Part shown: positions 32,075 through 40,825 of the stretch, piece after piece
Position numbering within the stretch: position 1 is the stretch's first letter
Layout: each line of letters opens with the position of its first letter
NCBI GenBank assembly: GCA_009911065.1
Contig: QXWR01000017.1
Location: 1 to 64,000 of the forward strand
Source: Clostridiaceae bacterium
GTDB taxonomy: Bacteria; Bacillota; Clostridia; Lachnospirales; Lachnospiraceae
Direction of reading: 5' to 3'
Length of the DNA stretch: 64,000 bases
Notes under the pieces: generated by a model
The model's input: the letters and a program-made list of their open reading frames with translations, nothing else
Database searches by the model: none
What the model was told of the DNA's origin: nothing
Program-made: the position numbers and the translations under genes

Positions 32075-34474
32075 ATGAAACTTAGAATCGGGACTAGAAG
32101 AAGCAGACTGGCTATGGTGCAGACCGAGCTGGTGCGAGATCAGATTCTTGCACATTTTCCGGACATGGAACTGGAATTGGTACCAATCAGCACAAAAGGA
32201 GATCAGCATTTGGATCGGTCATTGACCAGCTTTGGCGGTAAAGGAGTGTTCACCAGAGAGTTGGAGGAGGCTCTTTTGCGGGGAGAGATTGATCTGGCAG
32301 TACACAGCGCCAAGGACATGCCAATGGAGTTTCCCAAAGGGCTGACATTGGGCGCTGTGTTAAAGCGGGAAGACCCGCGGGATGTGTTGGTGACAACTAC
32401 AGGGATTTTGGCAAAGGATTTGCCAGCTGGAAGCGTAATTGGCACCAGCAGCCTGCGTCGGGAACTTCAGATCAGGCGAATCAATCCGCAGGTGCAGATT
32501 CGGCTTCTCCGGGGGAATGTGCTTACCCGGCTGGATAAATTAAAGAAGGGAGAATATGACGGGATTTTGCTGGCAGCCGCAGGTCTGAAACGCCTGGGAC
32601 TGACGGAGGAATCGGGAACTTTTTTGGAATATCTGGACACAGAAAGATTTATTCCGGCTCCAGGCCAGGGAATTTTGGGGGTGGAGATTCGGAAAGGGGA
32701 GCTTTCCCAAATAATGGAAACAATTCATTCCCCGGAGGATGCTGCCATGCTGGATGCAGAGCGGCGCTATTTGACGATTTTGGGAGGAAGCTGTAATGCC
32801 CCTTGCGCTGCCTATTGCCGGAGAGAAGGACAGGAGCTTGCTATGTCTGTCATGTTTGCCAGAGACGGAGTTCATCCGGTGTTTCGCAGGATGCGGGAAG
32901 GTTTGGAAAAGGATTTCACGGTCCAGGGGGAACGGATGGCAAAAGACCTGGCAGGCCAGGTGCGGATTCAGCCGGTATCCTTAGTGGGAGCGGGACCTGG
33001 AGATGGGGGCTTGCTTACCTGTAAAGGGCTGGACTGTGTTCGAAAGGCAGATGTGATTGTTTACGACAATCTGATTTGCGGGTCGATTCTCAATGAGGCC
33101 CGATTGGATGCAGAATTGATTTATGCAGGTAAACGTTCCAGCTGCCACCATCTGACACAGGACCAGATTAATGAACGGTTGATTGAACTGGCAAAAACCG
33201 GAAAATATGTGGTTCGGTTAAAAGGAGGAGACCCTTACATTTTCGGAAGAGGAGGAGAAGAGGCGCTGGCTCTTACAGCTTGCGGGATTCCTTTTGAGAT
33301 TGTGCCGGGAGTTTCCTCCTCCTACAGTGTTCCGGCCTATGGGGGGATTCCTGTGACCCAGCGGGGAATGGCCTCTTCTTTCCATGTGATTACGGGCCAT
33401 GAAGATGGGAAGAAAACAGAGGAAGCATTGGATTATGCTACTTTGGCAAAAGAAGAAGGCACCCTGATCTTTTTGATGGGGCTTAAAAATTTAGGGCGGA
33501 TTGTTCATCAACTGCTGGCTCACGGAAAAGAGAAGACGACTCCTGCGGCGGTAATTCAAAACGGAACAACGGCCAGACAGAAAAAAGTCATCTCCACGTT
33601 AGAGCATATTGAGGAGGCGGCAAAGCAGGCAGGAATTGAGACGCCGGCCATTACCGTAGTGGGTCTTGTGGCAGGGCTGGGAGATAAACTGGAATGGTTT
33701 GGCAGCGGACCTTTGTGGGGAAAGCGGGTTTTAGTGACCGGCAGCCGGTATATGGCCAGAGAACTGAAAGAAGTTCTTGGGTCTTTCGGAGCAGAGACAG
33801 TGGCAATCAGCTTGATTGAAAGCCGTTTGTGTCAGACCAAGATTGTGGGTCAAATTCTTTCAGAAATCGAGAGTTACACATGGATGGTGTTTACCAGCAG
33901 CAATGGCGTGGACTTGTTTTTTGATTATTTACGAAAAGAGGAAATGGATCTGCGAAAACTGGTGCATATGAAGTTTGCAGTAATCGGAAGAAAAACCGGG
34001 GAAGCCTTAAAACGGCATGGATTTTTCTGTGATTTTGTTCCGTCCAGGTTTATTGGAGAAGAGCTGGCCAGAGAATGGATTCCGGCTTTGACTGGAAGTG
34101 ACCGGGTGGCGCTGATGCGGGCAAAAGATGGGTCTCCTGTTTTGACAGAAAGACTGGCAGAGGCGGGAATAAAGTTTACAGATGCTCCTCTCTATGAAAC
34201 CTGGGTGGATGAGCGAAGGGGAGAGGAACTGAACCGGATTATGGACCAGGTGGACTATGTGGTGATGGCAAGCAGTTCGGCAGTGAAGGCTTTTTGCCAG
34301 ATGATTGAAAACCGGGACCAGATAAAGGCAAAGGTGATTTCCATTGGTCCTGCTACCACAAAGACAGCAGAAGAGAAAGGGCTGGCTGTTTGGAGAACTG
34401 CTGGAGAATATACTTCAGAGGGAATTGGAGCAGCGATTTTGGCAGATTGTGGGAATCCAGGAGAGAAGTTTTAG
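32075..34474 (+). CDS. Triple fusion: porphobilinogen deaminase, uroporphyrinogen-III methyltransferase and uroporphyrinogen-III synthase
   Basis: This 799-residue protein carries three enzymes in pathway order. Residues 1-295 are HemC (KLRIGTRRSRLAMVQTELVR, LLRGNVLTRLDKL, cofactor-binding Cys about 240 in LGGSCNAPC). Residues about 300-545 are the SAM-dependent methyltransferase CobA/SUMT (VSLVGAGPGDGGLLTCKGL, VVRLKGGDPYIFGRGGEEA, VTQRGMASSFHVITGH). Residues about 546-799 are HemD (KRVLVTGSRYMARELKEVL, VFTSSNGVDLFFDYL, ASSSAVKAF). Together they convert porphobilinogen to precorrin-2, the siroheme and B12 precursor. CobA-HemD fusions are common in clostridia; adding HemC is less common. The ATG at 32075 has AAAGGAGA; a frame open from 31976 lacks one. 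hemL follows after 25 bp. Confidence 0.93.
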   Translation: MKLRIGTRRSRLAMVQTELVRDQILAHFPDMELELVPISTKGDQHLDRSLTSFGGKGVFTRELEEALLRGEIDLAVHSAKDMPMEFPKGLTLGAVLKREDPRDVLVTTTGILAKDLPAGSVIGTSSLRRELQIRRINPQVQIRLLRGNVLTRLDKLKKGEYDGILLAAAGLKRLGLTEESGTFLEYLDTERFIPAPGQGILGVEIRKGELSQIMETIHSPEDAAMLDAERRYLTILGGSCNAPCAAYCRREGQELAMSVMFARDGVHPVFRRMREGLEKDFTVQGERMAKDLAGQVRIQPVSLVGAGPGDGGLLTCKGLDCVRKADVIVYDNLICGSILNEARLDAELIYAGKRSSCHHLTQDQINERLIELAKTGKYVVRLKGGDPYIFGRGGEEALALTACGIPFEIVPGVSSSYSVPAYGGIPVTQRGMASSFHVITGHEDGKKTEEALDYATLAKEEGTLIFLMGLKNLGRIVHQLLAHGKEKTTPAAVIQNGTTARQKKVISTLEHIEEAAKQAGIETPAITVVGLVAGLGDKLEWFGSGPLWGKRVLVTGSRYMARELKEVLGSFGAETVAISLIESRLCQTKIVGQILSEIESYTWMVFTSSNGVDLFFDYLRKEEMDLRKLVHMKFAVIGRKTGEALKRHGFFCDFVPSRFIGEELAREWIPALTGSDRVALMRAKDGSPVLTERLAEAGIKFTDAPLYETWVDERRGEELNRIMDQVDYVVMASSSAVKAFCQMIENRDQIKAKVISIGPATTKTAEEKGLAVWRTAGEYTSEGIGAAILADCGNPGEKF

Positions 34475-34499
34475 CCCTGTACTTGGGTAAGGGAAAGGA

Positions 34500-35789
34500 A
34501 TGGAAATTCATATGAAATTCAATAAATCAGAATGGTTATTTGAACAGTCCCAAAAGAGGATTCCTGGCGGGGTCAACAGCCCGGTGCGTGCTTTTGGGTC
34601 TGTGGGACGGACTCCCTTATTTATTGACCGTGGAGAGGGGAGCCATATTACAGATGTGGATGGGAACCGATTTTTGGATTATGTGTGTTCCTGGGGACCA
34701 GGGATTTTAGGCCATGCCCATCCGGCGGTGGTGCAGGCCGTACAGGAAGCCTGTCAAAAGGGACTGACCTACGGCGCTCCCACCGAAAAGGAGTGGAGGC
34801 TGGCAGAACTGATTCATGCAGCTATGCCGTCTGTGGAAAAGGTGCGTCTGGTCAGTTCTGGAACAGAAGCGGTTATGAGCGCCATTCGAGTGGCCAGAGG
34901 CTATACAGGGCGGGATAAAATTTTGAAATTTAAGGGAAATTATCATGGACATTCCGACGGACTTTTGGTAAAGGCCGGTTCTGCTGCATTGACCACCGCT
35001 GTACCGGACAGCAGCGGCGTGCCTGTGTCCTACACACAAAATACACTGGTGGCCCTATACAATGATACGGATTCAGTAGGGAAGCTTATGGAAGAGTATG
35101 GGGACCAGGTGGCAGCGGTCATTGTGGAGCCGGTGGCCGCCAACATGGGGGTGGTTTTGCCAAAGGCAGGATTTTTAGAGTATTTGCGGGAAATCACCAC
35201 CCGGTACGGCGCTCTTCTGATTTTTGATGAAGTGATCACAGGTTTCCGGCTGGGATTTGGCGGAGCACAGGAGTATTTTGGGATTGTTCCGGATTTGACC
35301 ACTTTGGGGAAGATTGTAGGAGGAGGAATGCCGATGGCGGCCTATGGAGGACGGACAGATATTATGGATATGGTGTCCCCAGTTGGACCGGTGTATCAGG
35401 CAGGAACGTTGTCCGGCAATCCCATAGCCACAACAGCAGGAATCGTCACTTTGGAGATTTTAAAAGAACATCCAGAGTATTATAAGGATATTGAGCAGAA
35501 AGCCAGACGGCTTGCCAGAGCTTTTCAAAACAGGGCCAAGAACTGGGGGGAAGAGATCTGGGTAAATCAGATCGGCTCTTTGCTTAGCGCTTTCTTTACC
35601 ACAGGTCCGGTGGAGGACTATGACAGCGCCACCGCTTCCGACACAAAGGCTTATGCAGCATATTTTGGAGCAATGCTGGAGCAGGGAGTGTATGTGGCTC
35701 CCTCTCAGTTCGAGGCTATGTTTGTGTCAGCTGCCCATACAGAAGAAGAGATCGAAGAAACATGCCGAGTCATTGAGGAAAGGAAATAG
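34500..35789 (+). CDS. hemL: Glutamate-1-semialdehyde 2,1-aminomutase
   Basis: This 429-residue PLP enzyme of the class III aminotransferase fold has the expected length. Motifs are RIPGGVNSPVRAFGSVG, VSSGTEAVMSAIRVARGYTG, FKGNYHGHSDGLLVKAG, LIFDEVITGFRLGFGGAQ and the PLP lysine in TLGKIVGGGMPMAAYGG (about residue 270). It converts glutamate-1-semialdehyde made by HemA to 5-aminolevulinate. Two in-frame ATGs (34500, 34512) are possible; GGGAAAGGA fits the second slightly better in spacing. It overlaps no gene and hemA follows after 8 bp. Confidence 0.96.
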   Translation: MEIHMKFNKSEWLFEQSQKRIPGGVNSPVRAFGSVGRTPLFIDRGEGSHITDVDGNRFLDYVCSWGPGILGHAHPAVVQAVQEACQKGLTYGAPTEKEWRLAELIHAAMPSVEKVRLVSSGTEAVMSAIRVARGYTGRDKILKFKGNYHGHSDGLLVKAGSAALTTAVPDSSGVPVSYTQNTLVALYNDTDSVGKLMEEYGDQVAAVIVEPVAANMGVVLPKAGFLEYLREITTRYGALLIFDEVITGFRLGFGGAQEYFGIVPDLTTLGKIVGGGMPMAAYGGRTDIMDMVSPVGPVYQAGTLSGNPIATTAGIVTLEILKEHPEYYKDIEQKARRLARAFQNRAKNWGEEIWVNQIGSLLSAFFTTGPVEDYDSATASDTKAYAAYFGAMLEQGVYVAPSQFEAMFVSAAHTEEEIEETCRVIEERK

Positions 35790-35797
35790 AACACAGG

Positions 35798-37540
35798 ATG
35801 AGTATTTATTTGCTGAGCCTAAGCCACAAGACCACGCCTTTGGAGATTCGATCCTGGTTTGCCTATGATGACACAGAAAAAAATCATATATTGGAAGAGC
35901 TGCTTCAATGGAATGGCATTGATGAGGCTGTGGTGCTTGCTACCTGCAACCGGATGGAGATTTACTGCCATGGCACAGACAAGGAGCTTTATCCGGCAGG
36001 GTCGATTTTAGAAGGTATGGAACAGGCGGCAGTAAACGGAGCCAGAGAACAAATGAGACGATGCCAGAAAGAACCGGGAGAAGAAGGGTTAAAGGGGATA
36101 GGAGGTTATTTCCGGCGGTATTGTGACCGTCAGGCAGTCCATCATCTGTTTCAGGTAGCAGCCGGATTGGATTCCATGGTGTTGGGAGAAGATCAGATTC
36201 TGGGACAGGTAAAACAGGCATATGAATTTTCTCATGAGCGGGGATATTGCCAGGTGTACTTAAATACGCTGTTTCGGGATGCAATTACCGGAGCAAAGCG
36301 GGTGAAGACAGACACAGAACTGTCAAAAACGCCGGTGTCTACGGCAACTCTTGCCGTTAAAGCAGCAGAGGAGAAGTTAAAAGGGCTTTCGGGCAGAAAA
36401 ATGATGATCATTGGCGCCACAGGCCGGATTGGAAATATTATATTGAAAAATGTCCAGGGAATCCCGGACCTTGAAATTTATGTGACAATGCGGAGCCATT
36501 CTTCCCCGGAAAAACTGGGACATGGCCTTCGGTATCAGGTTATCTCTTATGAAGAACGTTATCAATGGATGGATGAGATGGATGTAATTATAAGCGCCAC
36601 ATCCAGCCCTCACTATACAATGACCGCTTATGAAATGGAACAACATATGAAAAAGGTAAAAGAGCGGGTGTTTTTAGACCTGGCTGTTCCGCCGGATATT
36701 GAAAAGCCCAATCTGTCTCTGGCATGGTACTATAACATAGAAGACATGACCCAGTTGGCCCGCCGGAATAATGAACAGAAAATGGCAGAGCTTGCCACAG
36801 CGGACCGGATTATCGAAGAATATGAGAACCGGTTTTATAAATGGCTTCTGTATAAAGGGAAACAGCCTGTTATGGAGGAGTGGAAAGAAACCATCATTCG
36901 GGATGTGGCGGAAAAAGGGGCAGAGGCAGCAATAAGCCGTCTCCTCTATAAAATCCGGGAGGCTGGAAGTGTGGAGGAAGTTGAGGGGTTTCTCTCAGCA
37001 GTGGGAAAAGCCAATGAAGAAGAACGGCGGAAAGATCAGATGCGTCCTGCGTCCCGAATGAAAGGACTTAGGGAGGAGGATGCTTACTTTCCTCTTTTCT
37101 TTCCATTAAAGAACCGAAAGGTGCTTGTAGTGGGAGCGGGGAAGATCGCATGCCGTCGGGCCGAGGCCCTGGCAGAATTTGGAGCCCGGGTATGGATGGT
37201 GGCGCCGCAGGGGAATGAACAGGCATTACGATTGGAACGGGACGGGGCGGTGAAATGGGAAAAGCGCTGCTTTGTCCCAGAGGATATTAAGGCTTGTGAA
37301 CTGGTGATTGCGGCTACGGATGACAGTCAGGTGAACCGACAGATCGCCCTCCTTTGCAGAGAACAACAAATTCTGGTAAACCATGCAGGAGATAAAAGCT
37401 TGTGCGACTTTTATTTTCCCGGCATTGCCAGAGAGGGAAATCTGGTGGCAGGAGTGACGGCTTCTGGCAAGGACCACAAGATGGCAAGTGAAATTACCGG
37501 ACGGCTTCAGTCCTGGCTAAAGCAGTTTGCTCACAGTTAA
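35798..37540 (+). CDS. hemA: Fusion of glutamyl-tRNA reductase and precorrin-2 dehydrogenase
   Basis: This 580-residue protein joins two enzymes at opposite ends of the siroheme route. Residues 1 to about 400 are glutamyl-tRNA reductase (SIYLLSLSHKTTPLEIR, catalytic Cys about 50 in LATCNRMEIY, GLDSMVLGEDQILGQVKQAY, MIIGATGRIGNIILKNV). Residues about 430-580 are a CysG-N/SirC-like NAD-dependent precorrin-2 dehydrogenase (FFPLKNRKVLVVGAGKIACR, LVIAATDDSQVNRQIALLC, NLVAGVTASGKDHKMA). The second part makes sirohydrochlorin. Whether it also inserts iron, as Met8p and CysG do, cannot be told from the motifs. The start ATG is 8 bp after hemL. Fusions of this kind occur in clostridia. Confidence 0.92.
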   Translation: MSIYLLSLSHKTTPLEIRSWFAYDDTEKNHILEELLQWNGIDEAVVLATCNRMEIYCHGTDKELYPAGSILEGMEQAAVNGAREQMRRCQKEPGEEGLKGIGGYFRRYCDRQAVHHLFQVAAGLDSMVLGEDQILGQVKQAYEFSHERGYCQVYLNTLFRDAITGAKRVKTDTELSKTPVSTATLAVKAAEEKLKGLSGRKMMIIGATGRIGNIILKNVQGIPDLEIYVTMRSHSSPEKLGHGLRYQVISYEERYQWMDEMDVIISATSSPHYTMTAYEMEQHMKKVKERVFLDLAVPPDIEKPNLSLAWYYNIEDMTQLARRNNEQKMAELATADRIIEEYENRFYKWLLYKGKQPVMEEWKETIIRDVAEKGAEAAISRLLYKIREAGSVEEVEGFLSAVGKANEEERRKDQMRPASRMKGLREEDAYFPLFFPLKNRKVLVVGAGKIACRRAEALAEFGARVWMVAPQGNEQALRLERDGAVKWEKRCFVPEDIKACELVIAATDDSQVNRQIALLCREQQILVNHAGDKSLCDFYFPGIAREGNLVAGVTASGKDHKMASEITGRLQSWLKQFAHS

Positions 37541-37590
37541 ATGGGAAATGGGCGGTTGACACCACAGAGGAAAACAGGAGGAAACAGACA

Positions 37591-38571
37591 ATGATTCAGA
37601 GACCAAGACGGTTAAGAGGAAATCCGATTCTTAGGAAGATGGTCCGGGAGACCAGAGTGGATAAATCTTCCCTGATCTATCCGATTTTTGTCCAGGAGGG
37701 AACGGGAAGTTGTCAAGAGATTCCCACTATGCCGGGACAATATCGTTATACCATTGACCAAATGTCAAATAAATTGGAGCAGCTGAAAAAAGCCGGTGTG
37801 GACCGGGTGATGTTTTTTGGCATTCCGGATCAAAAAGATGAGGTGGGAAGCGGGGCTTATGCAGAAGACGGCATTGTTCAGAAGGCCCTTGTGGAGGCAA
37901 GGCGGCAGTTTGGGGAAGAGCTGTATCTGATTACCGATGTGTGTATGTGTGAGTACACGTCTCACGGACACTGCGGAGTGCTCCAGGGAAGGGAAGTGGA
38001 TAACGATCCTACACTAAAGCTTCTGGCAAAAACTGCTCTTTCTCATGCTCAGGCCGGAGCAGATATGGTGGCGCCGTCTGATATGATGGACGGACGGGTG
38101 CTGGCAATTCGAAATGAGCTGGATGACCATGGCTTTGTCAATGTGCCGATTATGTCCTATGCGGTAAAGTACGCTTCCGGTTTTTACGGGCCTTTCCGGG
38201 ATGCGGCAGGCTCCGCCCCTTCCTTTGGAGACCGGAAGTCATATCAGATGGATTTTCATAACCGGAAAGAGGGATTAAAAGAGGCGCTTACCGATGTGGA
38301 GGAAGGGGCAGATCTTCTGATTGTCAAACCGGCTCTTGCCTATCAGGATATTATCCGCCAGGTGGCTGATTTGGTTGATATTCCAGTGGCAGCGTACAGT
38401 GTCAGCGGAGAATATGCTATGGTGAAGGCCGGGGCAAAGCTGGGATATGTGGAAGAGTCCCGAATGATCGCAGAGATGGCAATAGGGGCTTATCGGGCCG
38501 GGGCTTCTGTGTACATTACTTATTTTGCAGAGGAGATTGCAGGATTGATGGATTCTGGAGTGATTGGATAG
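37591..38571 (+). CDS. hemB: Delta-aminolevulinic acid dehydratase (porphobilinogen synthase)
   Basis: This 326-residue enzyme condenses two 5-aminolevulinate molecules to porphobilinogen. The zinc-site cysteines are visible in LITDVCMCEYTSHGHCGVLQ. The two active-site lysines lie in YAVKYASGFYGPFRDAAG and LLIVKPALAYQDIIRQV. The start has an AGGAGG site. It is the last gene of the hem operon, which therefore contains every step from glutamyl-tRNA to sirohydrochlorin. A strong palindromic terminator follows. Confidence 0.97.
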   Translation: MIQRPRRLRGNPILRKMVRETRVDKSSLIYPIFVQEGTGSCQEIPTMPGQYRYTIDQMSNKLEQLKKAGVDRVMFFGIPDQKDEVGSGAYAEDGIVQKALVEARRQFGEELYLITDVCMCEYTSHGHCGVLQGREVDNDPTLKLLAKTALSHAQAGADMVAPSDMMDGRVLAIRNELDDHGFVNVPIMSYAVKYASGFYGPFRDAAGSAPSFGDRKSYQMDFHNRKEGLKEALTDVEEGADLLIVKPALAYQDIIRQVADLVDIPVAAYSVSGEYAMVKAGAKLGYVEESRMIAEMAIGAYRAGASVYITYFAEEIAGLMDSGVIG

Positions 38572-38583
38572 TTAAATTCAATA

Positions 38584-38625
38584 AAAAAGTAATGGTTCCA
38601 TTGATCAATGGAACCATTACTTTTT
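38584..38625. terminator. Bidirectional terminator after hemB
   Basis: A perfect 42-bp inverted repeat is centred on TGATCA (38602-38607), with A and T tracts at the ends. It serves hemB and the convergent lipoprotein gene. Confidence 0.92.
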
Positions 38626-38648
38626 ATGCATATTTTTTAAATTGAGGC

Positions 38649-39890
38649 TTACCAGGTTTTGGAAAGGGATGCTTTAAAGTCAACCTGATAAGGATTGTCA
38701 CTTCTGGATTTCAGATCATCATAAACTGCCCGACGCTCTGCACTGTCACCGCCAGCCCAGTACTCGTAGCCCCACAGGTAGCTGTCAATCAAATCATCCC
38801 AAGATTCAAACAGGGGTTGCATGGTCTGTGCAACTTCCAGAGACTTGTCCAATGCCTCTTGCTCAGAGTAATAGCCTGCAATGTAATAGTATCCTAACAG
38901 ATTCATAGCACGACAGTAATCCCAGCCTGCGATAGCATTTTCACCATGCTCCGTATAGATCGGATAGGCGCTGGCATAGGAAACCGCTTCTTCTGAATCA
39001 AAGCCATAATCACTTTCCAGAAGAGAAGCAATATCTTCTACGGATGTGTCGGGCTTTACGCCAGCTCCTTCCAGAGCCTGCATATTTTCAGCAAAATCTA
39101 CCCGGTGTCCTTCTGTCAAAATCCAGTCCAAAGTTTCATCGGCGCTGGCCCGGTCCGTTACATCCCACCATTCCGGAAGGAGCTGCTGAATGGTTGCCTT
39201 GGATTCATCATTGGCAGGAAGACCGCCGAAAAGATTGTAATCCCAGTTGTTCAAATCCGTTAAAATGGCATAAGAGGCATTGAACCAGCGGATGGTGTCT
39301 GTCATCTCAGCAGAGAAATTATTTTCAACCTCTGGTGCATTTTCAAGGAACTTGGAGCAGGAAGCTTTAAAGGAGGCAATATCTGAGTCATTCAGTTTGT
39401 CAGCGATATAGCTTAAAGCATAGTAAGCATAATCGGTTTCCCCATATACAAGATAAGCTCCACCGGTAACGCCGTCAGCAGTCATCTTGCAGGTAAAGGC
39501 AGCTACATTGCTCATGTCCGCAATCGATGGGGCTTCTGTGTCTGTCAGCTCGGAAACGCCATAACTGGACTCCACCAGTTCCCGGACGGTTTCCATAGAA
39601 TCAGCCAGAGCGTTGGCTCCAGATTTTGGAAACTGCATCAAGATGGCAGCCTTATCCCCTTTTTTGTTGCCAGCGCCCAGCCAGCAATCCATTTGAAGAT
39701 CTTCTTCGTTCCATTCCTGATCCAGATAAATGGATGCAGTTTTGTCCGGAGTAGAAAATTCCTTCATGGACGCAAGGTACTCTTCCGGGGTCTTGGGGCT
39801 TTTGCCGCCGCAGCCCTGTAACAGCGTGGCAGCTATGATGGCAGCCAGACAAAGAAAAAGTCCATGCCGCCGGTTTCTTTTGGTAAACAT
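38649..39890 (-). CDS. Lipoprotein with a C-terminal DUF1266-like domain
   Basis: This 413-residue protein starts with a lipoprotein signal whose lipobox is LLQGC (lipidated Cys27). Residues about 40-215 form a beta-rich part with repeated surface-protein-like strands. Residues about 220-413 resemble DUF1266: WFNASYAILTDLNNWDYN, then a substrate-like helical part with AGWDYCRAMNLLGYYYIAGY and DSYLWGYEYWAGG. Function unknown. The ATG at 39890 has GAGGAG; upstream codons in frame lack one. The gene is monocistronic and terminates at the shared palindrome with hemB. Confidence 0.8.
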   Translation of the reverse strand: MFTKRNRRHGLFLCLAAIIAATLLQGCGGKSPKTPEEYLASMKEFSTPDKTASIYLDQEWNEEDLQMDCWLGAGNKKGDKAAILMQFPKSGANALADSMETVRELVESSYGVSELTDTEAPSIADMSNVAAFTCKMTADGVTGGAYLVYGETDYAYYALSYIADKLNDSDIASFKASCSKFLENAPEVENNFSAEMTDTIRWFNASYAILTDLNNWDYNLFGGLPANDESKATIQQLLPEWWDVTDRASADETLDWILTEGHRVDFAENMQALEGAGVKPDTSVEDIASLLESDYGFDSEEAVSYASAYPIYTEHGENAIAGWDYCRAMNLLGYYYIAGYYSEQEALDKSLEVAQTMQPLFESWDDLIDSYLWGYEYWAGGDSAERRAVYDDLKSRSDNPYQVDFKASLSKTW

Positions 39891-39992
39891 AATCGCGCTC
39901 CTCCTCTTTTTCAGGTAAACATAGTACTTTAAGATGAATGCAATGAAGTACTTGATTGATATTACATTAGTGAATCGGTTTAGAATCACCGC

Positions 39993-40030
39993 AAAAAAGC
40001 AGGAATAAGGCATAATATCCTTATTCCTGC
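39993..40030 (-). terminator. Terminator after the gene at 40091-40702
   Basis: A perfect 12-bp stem (39999-40010 with 40019-40030) and an 8-base loop are followed on the minus strand by six T residues. Confidence 0.9.
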
Positions 40031-40090
40031 TGCCAGAAGAACATGGTACAGTCTTCTCTGATTCATCAAAAATCAGCGTAAAGAATTGTA

Positions 40091-40702
40091 CTAACGACTG
40101 GCATAATACTCGTCAAACAGTTTGCCGACAGCTTCATGGGTGTCGCCGCAGATGGAGGGAAGATCTCCGCCCCATGCTGCTCCTGCCTGCTCAAATCCTT
40201 TTTCCACAGCAGCCTGCATTTTCTTCATAGTGTCAACATCATCTCCGGCAACTGCCTTTGCGAAATCGAAAATTCTCTGAGAGGTCTGCTTTACGCCCCA
40301 GAAACCATCTTCCGAAATTGCTTCCTCAGCCTCAGCTTTGGTCTTGGCATCAACCGTGTAGTTGCCGCTGGCCATGAACTTCCAGAAATTGTCGCCCTGA
40401 AGAGATGCGGCGGAGATGCCCTGTTTCTGGAAGGTCTGTACCATCATGTTGGTGAAACGGGACATCTGATTGTCCAGATCCGCTTTTAAGCTGTCTACCA
40501 GTTTGTTGCGGTCAGCTTCACTCATTTTGGTGATGTCTGTGTCTTTGCTAAGCTCCACCCGGTCTACGTCTGGTTTAACGGCGGAAGTCTCAGGAGCAAC
40601 CTGAGAAACTTCTGCATTGGCGCTGTTAGCAGCAGTGGCCTTGACAGACTGTGTAGCCTGTGCATACTGCCGGACAGCAAGATCTTGGTTATTAACCTGC
40701 AT
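40091..40702 (-). CDS. Hypothetical protein, possible DUF5610 domain
   Basis: This 203-residue protein has no signal peptide. The first 45 residues are low-complexity (Ala, Ser, Gln, Val), a style seen in flagellar hook and filament-associated proteins. The C-terminal 130 residues are helical, ending in FDFAKAVAGDDVDTMKKM, FEQAGAAWGGDLPSICGDTH and a terminal Tyr-rich helix, which recalls DUF5610. I am not certain of that assignment. Neighbours (lipoprotein, asnB) give no clue. The ribosome site is AAGGAGG and a strong terminator follows, so it is probably well expressed. Confidence 0.65.
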   Translation of the reverse strand: MQVNNQDLAVRQYAQATQSVKATAANSANAEVSQVAPETSAVKPDVDRVELSKDTDITKMSEADRNKLVDSLKADLDNQMSRFTNMMVQTFQKQGISAASLQGDNFWKFMASGNYTVDAKTKAEAEEAISEDGFWGVKQTSQRIFDFAKAVAGDDVDTMKKMQAAVEKGFEQAGAAWGGDLPSICGDTHEAVGKLFDEYYASR

Positions 40703-40825
40703 AGATAAATCCTCCTTTACCTTTTTGTGTTAAAAATGGGAATACCACTTATCGAATATATCGGCGTAATACAGGAAAAATAAAGGGATTGGGGAAAATT
40801 TTGTTGTTGTTCTCTCCCATTAAGA

